From the NCBI GenBank assembly GCA_037576195.1, contig CM075103.1:2976001-3040000 (forward strand): a stretch of 64,000 nt of DNA. The letters are read 5' to 3'. The notes under the pieces are model-generated. The model did not search any database and was not told where the DNA came from. It saw only the letters and a list, made by a program, of their open reading frames with translations. Positions 36,301 through 47,200 of this stretch are shown in pieces; position 1 is the first letter of the stretch; each line of letters starts with the position of its first letter. The position numbers and the translations under genes were made by a program. The DNA comes from Phytoseiulus persimilis (Eukaryota; Arthropoda; Arachnida; Mesostigmata; Phytoseiidae).

Positions 36301-38639
36301 AGAAAGTAAGAAGAGCTTGGGGAGGGACTGAAAGACCGAGGGCGGATGCTCTTTTGCGTCTGTTCCCTTGATAATGCGTTATTCCGACTTTTCAACTCTC
36401 CTGGTGCCTCTCTTCTTCGCCTTTCACCACCTCTCGGAGTCGCCGTCCCGTTAAAGTCCGCCCTAGCTGAGCGCTTGCGCGTCTGCGATTTCTCCAGTTT
36501 CTCTCTTTGTCGCGCTCCTCCCCGCTCTGTTACCGCATTCAAAGTTTCCGTCCTCGTTCCACCATTCCTTCAGTATTCGTCGGAGCGCAGCTTCGTCGAT
36601 GTCAGCAGCCCGGAACGCGCTCCGCGAGCGGCGTGACCAACAAACGGCATCATCGACGACATCGAGCAGTTTCGAACAGACTGCCGAACCGTTTAGGCTG
36701 GAGCCGTTCGGACTGGATCCTGAGCGCGGACCGAGCTCACCACTCGAGCGCTGATCGAACATCCCCTCGGCAGAATTCCCGGTGCCTTGTTCTCTCGGCC
36801 ATCATTCAAGTTTCTGACCCCGGCCGATAATGGACGACTTGGTCGAGGTCGTCGCTGCGGTATCATCATCGTCATCGTCGGTAGTTTCGTAGACGCTGAA
36901 CTTATTGTTAGATCCGAGCTGATTCAACTCGATCATCGACCTGTAAATCAATATGACGACCGGACTCTAAACGAGGAGCATCTCATTTATCGAAACAACA
37001 TCCTTGCCATAATAATAACGAGGAACCGGAATACGCTTGCGCAGAGTTCAGGAGCGGAATCGATTGCACGAAGCTTCGCGAGGTTCGCCGTCTGTGCGAT
37101 CGGTTTTCGTTTGCATGGAGCCCTCCCTCCCACATTTTTCGGTCCCGATGTTCGTCATGTGTACCGTCCGACAAATCTAGCAGCGGCGGCGTTCCCGCTT
37201 GCACGCCGGAGCGAGATACGCAGCGAGCGACGGGGCCGTGTCTGCATGCCTGGAGAGGTCGTTTGTAGGCTCCGGATTCCGGTCCCAGATGAATGTGGCA
37301 ACAGCTGCACGGATTTCCGAAACGGGGAAAAACTGCCCCGAGAGCGGGCCGGCTACCCAGCCACCTCTAATGACTCGTTCGGATCTATGACACTCGCATT
37401 TGGGTGGAGCGTCGCTCCCCACCTTTCGCATCGCGACCATTCATCGGACTCCGCCGCTGAAAGAGAGCGAAGCGAAGAGCACAGCCTCTGCGACGTTTTG
37501 AGGTCACGAGCTCGCGGTGAAGCTCGTCGAAAAAAAAACGCGAAGCTGTTCCACCGGAGGCGGATGTCACGCGGCGCTCGAGGGCTCGAGGCCCCGGCTG
37601 GAGTTTCCGGGATATATGTCATCTGGCGCGATATCACCATCGTATATGTCACGTGGACTTCCAGAGGGTGGACTTGCTCCACCAGTTGCTCGGGAGTGTG
37701 CCCAGCCAGGTTGAGGGAGCTGAGGGGATGTGTGTGTAAAGATAGTCCGGTTTCGGGCGCGTGATATGCAAGACAACCAGGACACCTGCAGCTGAAGCAT
37801 CGTTCCGGAAATGGGTCCGACATAATTGGTAACCTTCAACCGAAATTCGCTGCCTGGCGTCCGTTCGTGTGCTGGTGGGTTTGCCTCCTCTGCGCCCGCC
37901 GCTTGCGCCGACGACAATGCAGGCACTGAAGGGCACAGTGATTTGAATGCGCTGATTTGTCCCTTCGGGGCTGTTGGAGGCACCTTTGTTGCATATAAAT
38001 GACTAGTTACGGAGGAGAGGGAAGGATGAGAGCCGCACAAGACGAACACCGCCCCGAGTGGAGAATGACGGTTCTGGTCGGTGCTGTCTTCATCTTTTGT
38101 CTCAGAACTAGAAATCGCGACCAACCCTCAGGAATCGAATTAGGCTCCGGAGAAACCGGTTCGGTGAGCGGAAGTTTCGTTCTTTAGCTGGGAAATTCTG
38201 TCCTGCATTGTTTTTTTCACTCCGAGACGTAGAGGATCTGGCGGAGCAGCCGAAAAGCTCGTTCCTGACTTCAATTTTGACCCGAAAATCTGTCACTGTC
38301 TCATTTTGTTCTCGGCAGATGAGACAGTTTCCGAGGAATCTCTCCTCAGGGTGCTTCAAGTCTCAAAGCGAGGAGAGGTGGGCGCTTGATCGGGATTTCA
38401 CCTCTTTCATCCTCAACCAGCCGGCGTTTGGCCGACTAGGCTGACCCTTGCTTTAGGAGTCCACTGCTGACACACAGACATTGCCTTCTAATATGACGTG
38501 TCGTAAGACCTTGAGGAGTGGACACCGATTCTCGCTGGCATCATATCGGGGCAGAGCGCATCATGCTTGAGATTCGTATACCGGTCACGAATGAGGACAA
38601 ACACAATTTTGCAGATCCTGGCAAAGAGGCACTTTTCCC

Positions 38640-38719
38640 CCTCTCCATTGGATCAGCACTATTTGAAAAACTGTCTCCTTATTTGGCTGATTAGCGCATG
38701 TTGTCCGTCTGGTCAGACC
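38640..38719 (+). repeat. Flank shared with the 2.5 kb dispersed repeat
   Basis: It matches about 2505-2580 with gaps, including a CATTGGATCAGCA-like block and TTGGCTGATTAGC. It leads directly into the 45-bp tandem array, so array and flank belong to one repeat family. Confidence 0.5.
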
Positions 38720-38899
38720 GACCCCGGAATCACCTGCCTAGACTCCGGGAGAAGTGGTGAGATGGACCCCGGAACCATCTCCTTGGGCTCCCAAAAGTAT
38801 GAACAGATCGACCTTGGAATCACCTCCCTAGATTCCGTAAAGTATCGTTAGAACGATACCGGAAGCACCTTCATAGTTCCCAGAAGGTGTCAGCCACGT
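38720..38899 (+). repeat. Tandem array of four 45-bp units
   Basis: Units start at 38720, 38765, 38810 and 38855, each exactly 45 bp. All begin GACC(C)CGGAA or a close variant and share CACCT-CCTAG and AAGTAT-like blocks. The period is a multiple of three, so the plus-strand frame reads as 15-residue repeats beginning DPGITCLDS, DPGTISLGS and DLGITSLDS, until a stop near 38851. Copies have diverged to roughly 65-75% identity by eye. Confidence 0.8.
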
Positions 38900-41800
38900 A
38901 GGAGCCCATCAAGGACATTCGTTCCTTCCTTCGTGCGAACGGAGTTTCCCGTGAGCCCCCTCCCCCCATCGTCCTCATCTCCCTAGGATGCTCCCGATCC
39001 CGGGAACCGAGATCACCCGAGCAGTGATCACGGAACGAAGATCACGAAGAAGTTCCGAGCGAAGTACGTCGGAATCCAGTTGAGCTCCGGGACGAACTCC
39101 GCGGCTGGACTACGGGCTTTAGAACCTTACTCGCCGATAATTGAATCGATTTGTTCTGCGTTGAATAATGACCACAAATGAGATACCATCACGGCAAAGC
39201 GCACGAGCTCTCCATACTAGAATTTTTCAAACATTAATCATTCGCTTTAAAATTGTTGTTGGTTGAAGCTAAGACTGTATCGTCCGTCATGGAGCTCGAC
39301 ATAAACAACGTTTCAAGCGGCTTCTCCTACTCATTTGATTTATGAACCGCAGGTTTTCATCAGGGCGTCGCAGCAACCTTAATGAAACCTATAAACTTTC
39401 TATGAGCCCCTGAATTGGATGATTCGGGAGCCGAGTCGGACTGGGTCGGAGTCTGAAGATCGGAACCGTATCCGTCGAAGCCAGTCCCGTCGGGTGAAAA
39501 GGAAGGCGCCACCATAACTAACTGCGTCATCATCAGCGAACTTCCCCTCCAGCTGAGACTTGCATGCAAGACGAGTCAGCTTTCTGCAAGCTCAGCGAAG
39601 CTCTTTGTGGTCCAAACGCCTGAGGATAACAGAGCTCTCAACGGACCTTCAAGGAGGAATCGAACACCCCGAGGTTCCCGGACATCGACTACCGGAGTCA
39701 AGGTATCATTCCCTCCGCTCCGGATCGCACGGTCTCGCGCCTACGTTCGTGTATCGAAGTATCAGCACAACAACAAAGGAAATCGAGCACTCTGGGACGG
39801 AAGCCCTCGGAAAAAAATGAGCGTTCCAAGACAATAGATCACGAAACAAAAGGAACAGGCCAGACGGGTAAAGGATGCAGACCCGCAAGAGGATGGGAGA
39901 ATATTCCGAGCTTAATGGAGAAATGGGTCGGATATAACGGCTCTGGAGGTCCGCGACGACGACGACGACTACAACAACAGTGTCGTTAGGGCCAAGGCTT
40001 GCCGGCAGCCGATGTAGCTAATGAGTGAATCAGAGAAAATTCAAGTGATGGAGGTCTGAGGAGTTCTTTTTGCATACTAGAATAGCTGGAGATCATCCGT
40101 GGACGACGGTTAAAAATGCACAGAATTGTGAGGTGTCGACGACGAGGCTGGGGGCGACGACGGAAAAAAGACCGCTCCGAAGCCGACTAACGAAGGAGTC
40201 TTTCAAAATTTTTGGCAAGCAGAAGACGCGGATGAGCAACTAACGGGCGCGGAGCTGCTGCAGTCTCAGTGAGATTTTTTATGGCGGTCATTGGTGCGTC
40301 CCTCCCTTTTTCGCTCTTTACTCGCCTGTCTTCCTTCCTCACCGTAAAGGTTATTAGAGCCTAGTCCCGTTCTCTCGCAGGGTAAGCCCTTATTCTTCTT
40401 CCCGGCACAAAAGCGAACGAGCGACCGGATTCCGTCGCATGCTCGTCTTCTGGCCCGATCGGCGGCCCTTCCGCTGTTGTACGACCGCTGCTCAGAATGA
40501 GTGTGAATTGTGTTCGGGGTTTATTGATCTCAGCCTCGCGTCCACTCGGTCCCCCGTGATATTTTTTCGTTTTGGTCACATCATCGACCCACCGCGATGC
40601 GGGAATCTCGAACACTACTCGCCTGGGCCTTTTCGATCCATGAGTTCACCCCGAATCCGACCGGCGTGTACACACCGCGAGTTCGAGAAAAGACTTTCGT
40701 GCCTGATCGAGGTGCTCTACAATTTCTCAGAGAACACAACCTCCGATGAGCTCGCCGCTTCGTTCTAGGCAGGAAACCGTACGGTGTCTGGGACAAAGTG
40801 AAGTGTTCCTGGAATTCAGTGATTCAAAGAGCGATAACTGTAGGCTGGAACTTCGATTGCCTCATGAGGCCGATAATATAAAGAACTGAGTGAGAGCTAT
40901 ATTCCCCTTCTTTGTTCTGTTCCTGGCATTTTCAATGTTCTGACATGTTCCAAACTGTTCAAACCTCTTCCCAGAGACGATCATGCGGTGTCCTGGAACG
41001 GGGCAGTCTGGTTTCCGAGGAAGCCGGCTCCAGGTCTCAGGAACCTTCAAATCGGGTCGTGAAGCCCCGTCTCTGAGCAATGTCAGAGAAGTCATTCGAA
41101 CCTGCGCTGCTATCTGAAATGTCGCCTGATACAGGTCGTTGAGCTCGGTAAGTGAGCCCAAAGCGGTACGCTCCCCCTAAGCAGATGTTAGAAGGAACGA
41201 AGAGGCCTTGGCTCAAGGGAAACGTGTCCTTTTGATGGGAGATATGAAAGAATCTAGTTTTGGCCGACGACTCGAGATTTCCCGATGAAATGTGCTGCCC
41301 GAACTCCGTATGACGTAACACGCTTAGTCTCCAAGAATACGAACAGCACTCGGACAAGACGGACCGTTCCGCTAGTGCGTTTTGTGGAGCCATCACGGAA
41401 TACGGTAGTATGGAGGAATGAGGGTTTTACGAACCGTACTGCCGAATACCAGCGGTGTTTCATATTACGGTGGGCAGGGTATACTCGAGGTCCAGGTGGT
41501 GACGCACCAGGAAATATTGCCGAGTCGGGGAGCAGTGATCCGATGATCAGACACACGTAAAAGGTCTTGATAACAACCTCGACGCCTCCGAGTAAAACGG
41601 TTATCCGTCTCCTGTCGCCGCCACCTCCTCCTCCCGCTGGATGACAGGTGTGATTGCGAAATAAAGATAAAGTCTTCTGACGAATCGCTTGGCTGTGCCC
41701 ATGTTGGATCTCCTGTCCAGTATTGCGAACCGTTCTTCTTTGGTCTAAAGTTGTTGCCTTGCAGGAAGGCTGTTGGAAGCAGCTGTTACCCTTGGCTCAA

Positions 41801-43210
41801 CTCTCGTTTTCGTCATTGCAAAAAATACTTGAACCTCCTGACTGCTTTCTGCCTCCCAAGACGGAGACTCTCGCCGAACGGCTCCAATGGAAAGCGTTGG
41901 AAGCGCACAGGGAAGGAAGGAGGAAAAAATAAGCAAAATTAATGACTCGTGTCTCGATAGTGCCTCCCCGTACTTTCCGTGTCTGTCAGCAAGGGCAGCT
42001 CCTCCGATTCGAGGCATGCGGCCCTTCATCCTACCTTCCTGTCTGGCTGCTCGTCGGCCTTGCCGCCAGTTCACAGTCATCAGTGGTATTGATGAGTCAT
42101 CCTCTCCCTCTGAAGCTTTATTTCCATCCGAAACAAAGCAGCCACCCGCTGACGGCAGCGAACAGCGGAAAAAGTAACAACGATTCTTCCCTTCTGAGGT
42201 TCCGTTTCCGCCTTTCAATTTTCCATTGAGACCGATCCTCAGCGACAGCGGGGTGCTTCCAAGCTACCGAAGGTGAGACAGCTTTGATTCCAGACAGCTC
42301 TCTGGGGCCTCCACTTTTTCCTCGATCGATCCTGGATGCTGGCCAGATGAACACATGCGAGTCGCTACCCGCTGTGACCTCATCCCGTCTGACTCCAGGG
42401 TTCGACCACGGACTCGGAGCCACCGCGGGGCGTTTGAGAGATAGAAGGCGGTGCTCACCCCTGCCACGCGGTTAATGACTGCGGACCGAAGTGCTGAGTC
42501 GTCAATGGTTTCTTTGTAGCGCTCGACTGCTGAAAGAACGAGCGTATAGAGAGCGCTGGGGGAGCAAAAAGGAGAAGGGCGCTCGTGGGGAAACCGAAGA
42601 ACGCCGACGCAAGGTCGCGCAGACCCCGATTGGTTCCTCGCGGTTCTAGCCCGCCAGTGCGATCTGCATCGCCTGGCTTTTCCTTCCGAGTGTCAGTATT
42701 GCTCTCTACTCGCCCCGATGGAATATTGTAATGCGGAGCTGGTTTCCTCACTGCTGCCGACCTTTCCGTTCTAGGCCCGGGAGAATTCCTTATACGTAAC
42801 ACTTTCCTCCTCTCGCTTCTGTCCGTTGGGCCTAATTGTTTTTGCTCGTTCTTCTCGCTGGCGCACTAGCACCATCACCGCAAGCAGCAGAGAAGTAACG
42901 GCAGAAATGAAGAGGTCGCGAGCCCCGGAGCAAGTGTTCCTTCCGTTGGAACCGTACCGGGAGCGGTCGAAACCCTCCGTCGCGGTAACTGATCGACAGC
43001 TGAGCACACACCTGCACGCTGGCGCTCGAGATGAAGTTCCGGAAACCCGAGCCCAAGCGAAAGATCCGTGGCACAATGACGACAGTAGCCGTCGAATTGA
43101 GTGTTATTCGTGGAGCCTGGAATTGGGTTGTCGAAATTATTCCACCCATCGACCGGGATGGATGCATTGCAATGAGGGGATAGTTTCAAAAAATCACCCA
43201 AAACTTCCAG
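38900..43210. other. Region without a confident gene
   Basis: It contains GAC/ACA triplets at 39953-39980. A plus-strand frame ends near 40768 with a coding-like tail (LIEVLYNFSENTTSDELAASF region). Minus-strand membrane-like frames occur at 41254-41702, discussed in the findings. At 38960-39350 I see nothing beyond scattered AT-rich sequence. The minus frame 41745-42218 and plus frames opposite it overlap and are not distinguishable by eye. Confidence 0.3.
39953..39980 (+). repeat. GAC/ACA triplet tract
   Basis: GCGACGACGACGACGACTAC followed by AACAACAG. A short microsatellite, with another GAC-rich patch near 40138-40167. Confidence 0.7.
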
Positions 43211-43216
43211 ACCCTA

Positions 43217-43690
43217 CTGGGTGCTCATCGTGAGTCGGGAATTTCCTTGCTCTCTCATCTTTTGCCCATAAATAGGTGAAAGGTTATCCGATTCTGGATT
43301 TTTTTTTTCGCGTTCGATAGCTTGAAGGATGGCGCATCTTATTCTTTTCTTGCATCGTTAGAGAATTGAGTTTCGTTAATCGGCTCAAATATTGCCTTTT
43401 TTTTGAGTTTTCTCAAAAAGACAGTGGACAAACTTCTGAAGTTGACCAATTGAATTCGCAAGCGCCACGGTCGACGCAGATTAGGATGCTGCTCAAACGC
43501 CCGGAAACTCCGGATCTCTAGCTCAGGATCTGTGAGAAGGACGGAAGATCGTTTCAACCTTGATCTCAAGATCAACCGCCTCACAAGATCGCGTCCCCTT
43601 TGCATTTTGGCCCGTAACACCTCAGGGAAGCCGGATTCGGAACATTCCGATGGCAAGAAGTTCTTAGATTGGTCCAGACTACCTGACCCA
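43217..43690 (+). repeat. Left arm of the fold-back element
   Basis: Inverted partner of the right arm. Shared landmarks include CGGGAATTTCCTT, ATCCGATTCTGGATTTT, GAAGGATGGCGCATC, GGTCGACGCAG and AAACGATCTTCCGTCC-type blocks. Confidence 0.88.
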
Positions 43691-43784
43691 GGAGTTGTGG
43701 GGTCGATCCGACTCCCCCCCCCTCCCCCGAAAATCCCGGCATCTCAATTTTTTGGAAAAGTTGTCGGATAGACCCGTGAGCTTC

Positions 43785-44254
43785 TTGGTGCGGTAGTTTG
43801 GATCAATCTTAGAACTTTTCGCAATCGGGAAATTTTCCGAGTCCGGCTTCCCTGGGGAGTTACGGGTCGGAATGCAAAGAGGACGCGATCTTGTCAGGAG
43901 GTCGATCTTGAGGTCAAGGTTGAAACGATCTTCCGTCCTTCTCACAGATCCTGAGCCAGGAATCTGGAGTTTCCGGGCGTTTGAGCAGCATCCTATCCTG
44001 CGTCGACCTTGGCACTTTCGAAGTCGATGGGTCGACTTCTGCAGTTCGTCGACTGTTTTCAGAGAAAATTCGAATGAAAAAAAAAGCAATATTCTGAGCC
44101 GATTTGCGAAAACCAACTTTCTACCGATTCGGGGACATCGAAAACAAAAAGATGCGCCATCCTTCCAGAAAATCCAGAATCGGATAATTTTTCACTGATG
44201 TATGAGCAAAAGGAAAGAGAGTAAGGAAATTCCCGACTTACGATGACCACCCTG
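43785..44254 (-). repeat. Right arm of the fold-back element
   Basis: Carries the same landmarks in reverse order and orientation. Small insertions and deletions separate the arms, so the palindrome is old enough to have diverged. Confidence 0.88.
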
Positions 44255-47200
44255 TAAATATGAATGGGATCAACTGACGTCGCACGATGGGCCAATGGTG
44301 GACAGAATTTCGCCTCTCAAACGCGGCGCCACGGTGGCAGCTCGAGGTATCCAGGGTATCGATATGGAGTCGTTGTTCCTTCGAAGATCAACCTGATTTC
44401 CCGCTGGAACTCCGCCAATTTGTCTGGGCGCACTCATGAGGAAGCTCACACCGCTGGTGGGCGGGGGTCTGATTGGAGAATGTTCCATCGTGTTAACCTC
44501 CCTCCCTGGCGTCGTGGGAATTCCAGCTCCCGGCAGGTTCCGGAACGCACACTACGTAGTGGAACAGCACTCCATGCCCAGCGGCGTTATAACCGAAATG
44601 GCACCAGAAACGCGAATCACGATCTGTCGACCGTCTACGTCACAGGATGCTGGCGTTCCCAGATTCCCCCATCGATCTACGGGGGATGGCTCTGGAAGTT
44701 CTTCTCGAAGACTCACATCGATAGTGATTTCAGTTGCTCTATGGTGCCAAAAATGGAATTATCATTATCCTTAAATTACGAGCACGAAGCAGCGTCTTCA
44801 CCTTCCGTTGCCAACGGCTTTGATATTGTTTTCGGTGACGGACGATTTCGCGACCCTCTCACACCCTACACGCCCCGAGTATCCGGAAAGAGCTTGACTG
44901 GCAGCTTACAGTCTGAAAGAACCACCTTCTGGTCTGATTAGGATTTCCGCCCGCCATGGTTCTCCAGTTACTCGAGCTCTCTTCGGATGCGTTCCTTGAC
45001 TCTTCAGTTTCGCACTTCTAGAACTCGAGCTGAGATTCTTGATTTCGAAGTGACGCGGCGGTCTTCGTTCGCGAATGCTCCGCTCGCATTTGGGATGAGA
45101 CCAAGTCGCCACGCCAGAGTGGCGACCAGTGGCGCGGCGGTGGTGATCCCGGGAAGTCAACGACGATCACGGCGTATCATACGTTGAATGCGTCGCAAGA
45201 GACGGATCGAGGCTTACTCCAGACAAAACTGACTAAAGCATGTTCGCGAACATCGACGACCATTGCAATTCCCCACCAAGGAACAAGAGAACAAGAGCCG
45301 CTTATCTAGAGGGCGTTGGGCCTGACAGAGAGAAACGAGCGAAAATTTAACAAGAAGCGGAACCTTTGGGAGCTTTATAAAACGGCGAAGAAATCGGTAT
45401 CCAGCTTGACACTAATGGTCATCTCCTGTTGAACGTCTACAGCTTAAAATGTGAGGGAGGATGGTTAAGGTTCAAGATGTGAAGAAAATATAGGGGAGAA
45501 AAGTCTGAAATCGAGTTATATTTCACAAATTGATCCTCAAATCACACGGGGCGATTGGGAACCCAAGAACCATTGAGCCTCCTACACACACACAAGGGCC
45601 GGGAGAGTGCCGCACATCGACTGTGCCCTGGCTCAAAATGCCCAAGGATCTGAGCGATTCTTGACAGAGGACTGCGCTGACAGACTTCTTGCGTTAAGTG
45701 TCGATTATATATTAATAATGTAGCCAATGCATCCTGCCGGGAGAAATCAAAGTCTCGATGATTTGAGACGGAGACCTCAGACAGTCAGGGCTACGGCCCA
45801 AGTAACGCAGGCTTTGAGAAACGCATTGCGGATTCCTCTGGAATGATCTGCCTCGACTACGGCCCCCAAAACTTCGGGCTTGCTCGGCGAAAACCGTATC
45901 AGGATCCGGCAGACGATATTCGTGAGAAAAGCTGCTCCCCGCGGAGTGGTGCTGCGAGTACACGCATGGAAATCGTCCCTCTTGGACTCCTCTGGTACCC
46001 GGGCTGGAATTTGTTCTGAACCAAACTTTCATTCTAAAGTCCGATGAACTGGTCCAATCGTCACGCTCCTTGTGTTCAACCAAGGAGTGGCAAACGGATT
46101 CGGGTTTGTAATTTGATCCTCGAAGCATTGCAATACAGGAATCTATCGCTCATTCGAGCTCTCTGCGGCAGTTTTCGGCCTGAAGCAGTGCTCCAAGAAC
46201 TCCGACCCGCGAGCATATCCCGACTCACGCATATCGCCTGCAATGAGTTCCTTGTGCGCATCCCCACATTGGGATAACCTCAATAACAACCGCTCTGCTA
46301 CAAGGAACCCTAGTTCGGTCAGGACATCGAGCACGCCGAATTCACTTCAATTTTTGAGACCGTTCGGGCACGGCTGAACCTTCGAGAACACAACTTGACT
46401 GAATCGGGGCCAAGGGGACGAAGCCCTTGGTGACGTTTGGAGCAGAGTCGCAGGTTCTCCAGCTTCAAACCTCTCGCAATGTTTTTTGTTTTCTCTTCAG
46501 AACAAAAAAAGAAATCGAATGGGATTTCGTAAGCTGTTGAGGATAAGCACTTCCGCTTCTTCCCAAGAGAGAAGGGAAAGACGCAGTTGCTCCAGATCTC
46601 CATCGCCCTCTTGATCTCCTTCAATCCTGAATCATAAATTTTTCAACAAACCACCCCAGCCACTGCGACGGTCGCACTATCGCAAAGACGGATCTTTATC
46701 GGTCTGTTCCTTCATTCTCTCTATCCCGGTCCCTCCTCAAACTCTCGTATGCCCGATTTTCCCTGTCCAATTAAATGCTCAACAGCTCTATTCCTGGTGA
46801 AGCATCCCAGCCTCAAAGAGACAGACCCAAAATCGTCAAAGATACAATCAAAGGGAGAGAGAATGGTCATTGAAGTTGATACGGGTTACAAGGGTCCACA
46901 TCATTACTCGCTCTGGTTTGGGCTCATTAATCGGGGGAAACCCTCTCAGAAACTCACTCGACGGTGCGCGATGAGGCGCTGGAATCCGGGAGAGCTTATG
47001 TCTGCCAATGCTCTTTCTTATCAGTAGCATGGTTCCCAGGTTCTCTAACCTGGGGCCAGGGTAACCAGGTTCTCACACATAATCATTCAATCAATTCCAG
47101 AGCTACTGATTCCTACCGAGTTTTCGTCGATCTCAAGTTGCAATGGGCACGGGGAAAAGACATTCCAATGGTTCCCGGGTCAGCAGTCAGAAGGAGAACG

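Larger units (their letters stand above)
31394..38630. other. Region with weak exon candidates only
   Basis: No gene is identified with confidence. Candidates include a minus-strand exon 34512-34406 between a CTCTCTAG acceptor and a CAG|GTGGGT donor, encoding an amphipathic helix (LKTCTVDILVLSNEMS). Another is the minus-strand piece at 32434-32619, listed separately. The 325-codon open frame at 36787-37764 lacks any domain. A Gln-codon-rich tract lies at 33361-33391. At 35660-36080 both strands have coding-like frames, discussed in the findings. Confidence 0.3.
43217..44254. mobile_element. Fold-back element with ~470-bp inverted arms and TA target duplication
   Basis: The element is 1038 bp. 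Its left arm (43217 to about 43690) matches the reverse complement of its right arm (about 43785-44254) over nearly their whole length with moderate divergence. The ends read CTGGGTGCTCATCG on the left and CAGGGTGGTCATCG on the right arm read inward. TA dinucleotides flank both ends (43215-43216, 44255-44256). The central spacer is about 95 bp and includes a C-rich stretch. Open frames inside (minus 43679-44116, minus 43339-43656) mirror each other because of the palindrome and show no DDE motif. It looks like a non-autonomous TA-inserting element. The family is not identified, and its ends do not resemble those of the 4.0 kb element. Confidence 0.88.

Noticed and set aside
36787-37764. 325-codon open frame on the plus strand
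   Set aside because: The longest frame that is not a known gene, but it has no domain, a patchy composition, and competing long frames on the minus strand. Treated as chance in GC-rich DNA.
43339-44116. Two similar frames suggesting a duplicated gene
   Set aside because: They are the two arms of the fold-back element read in opposite directions. No catalytic motif is present.
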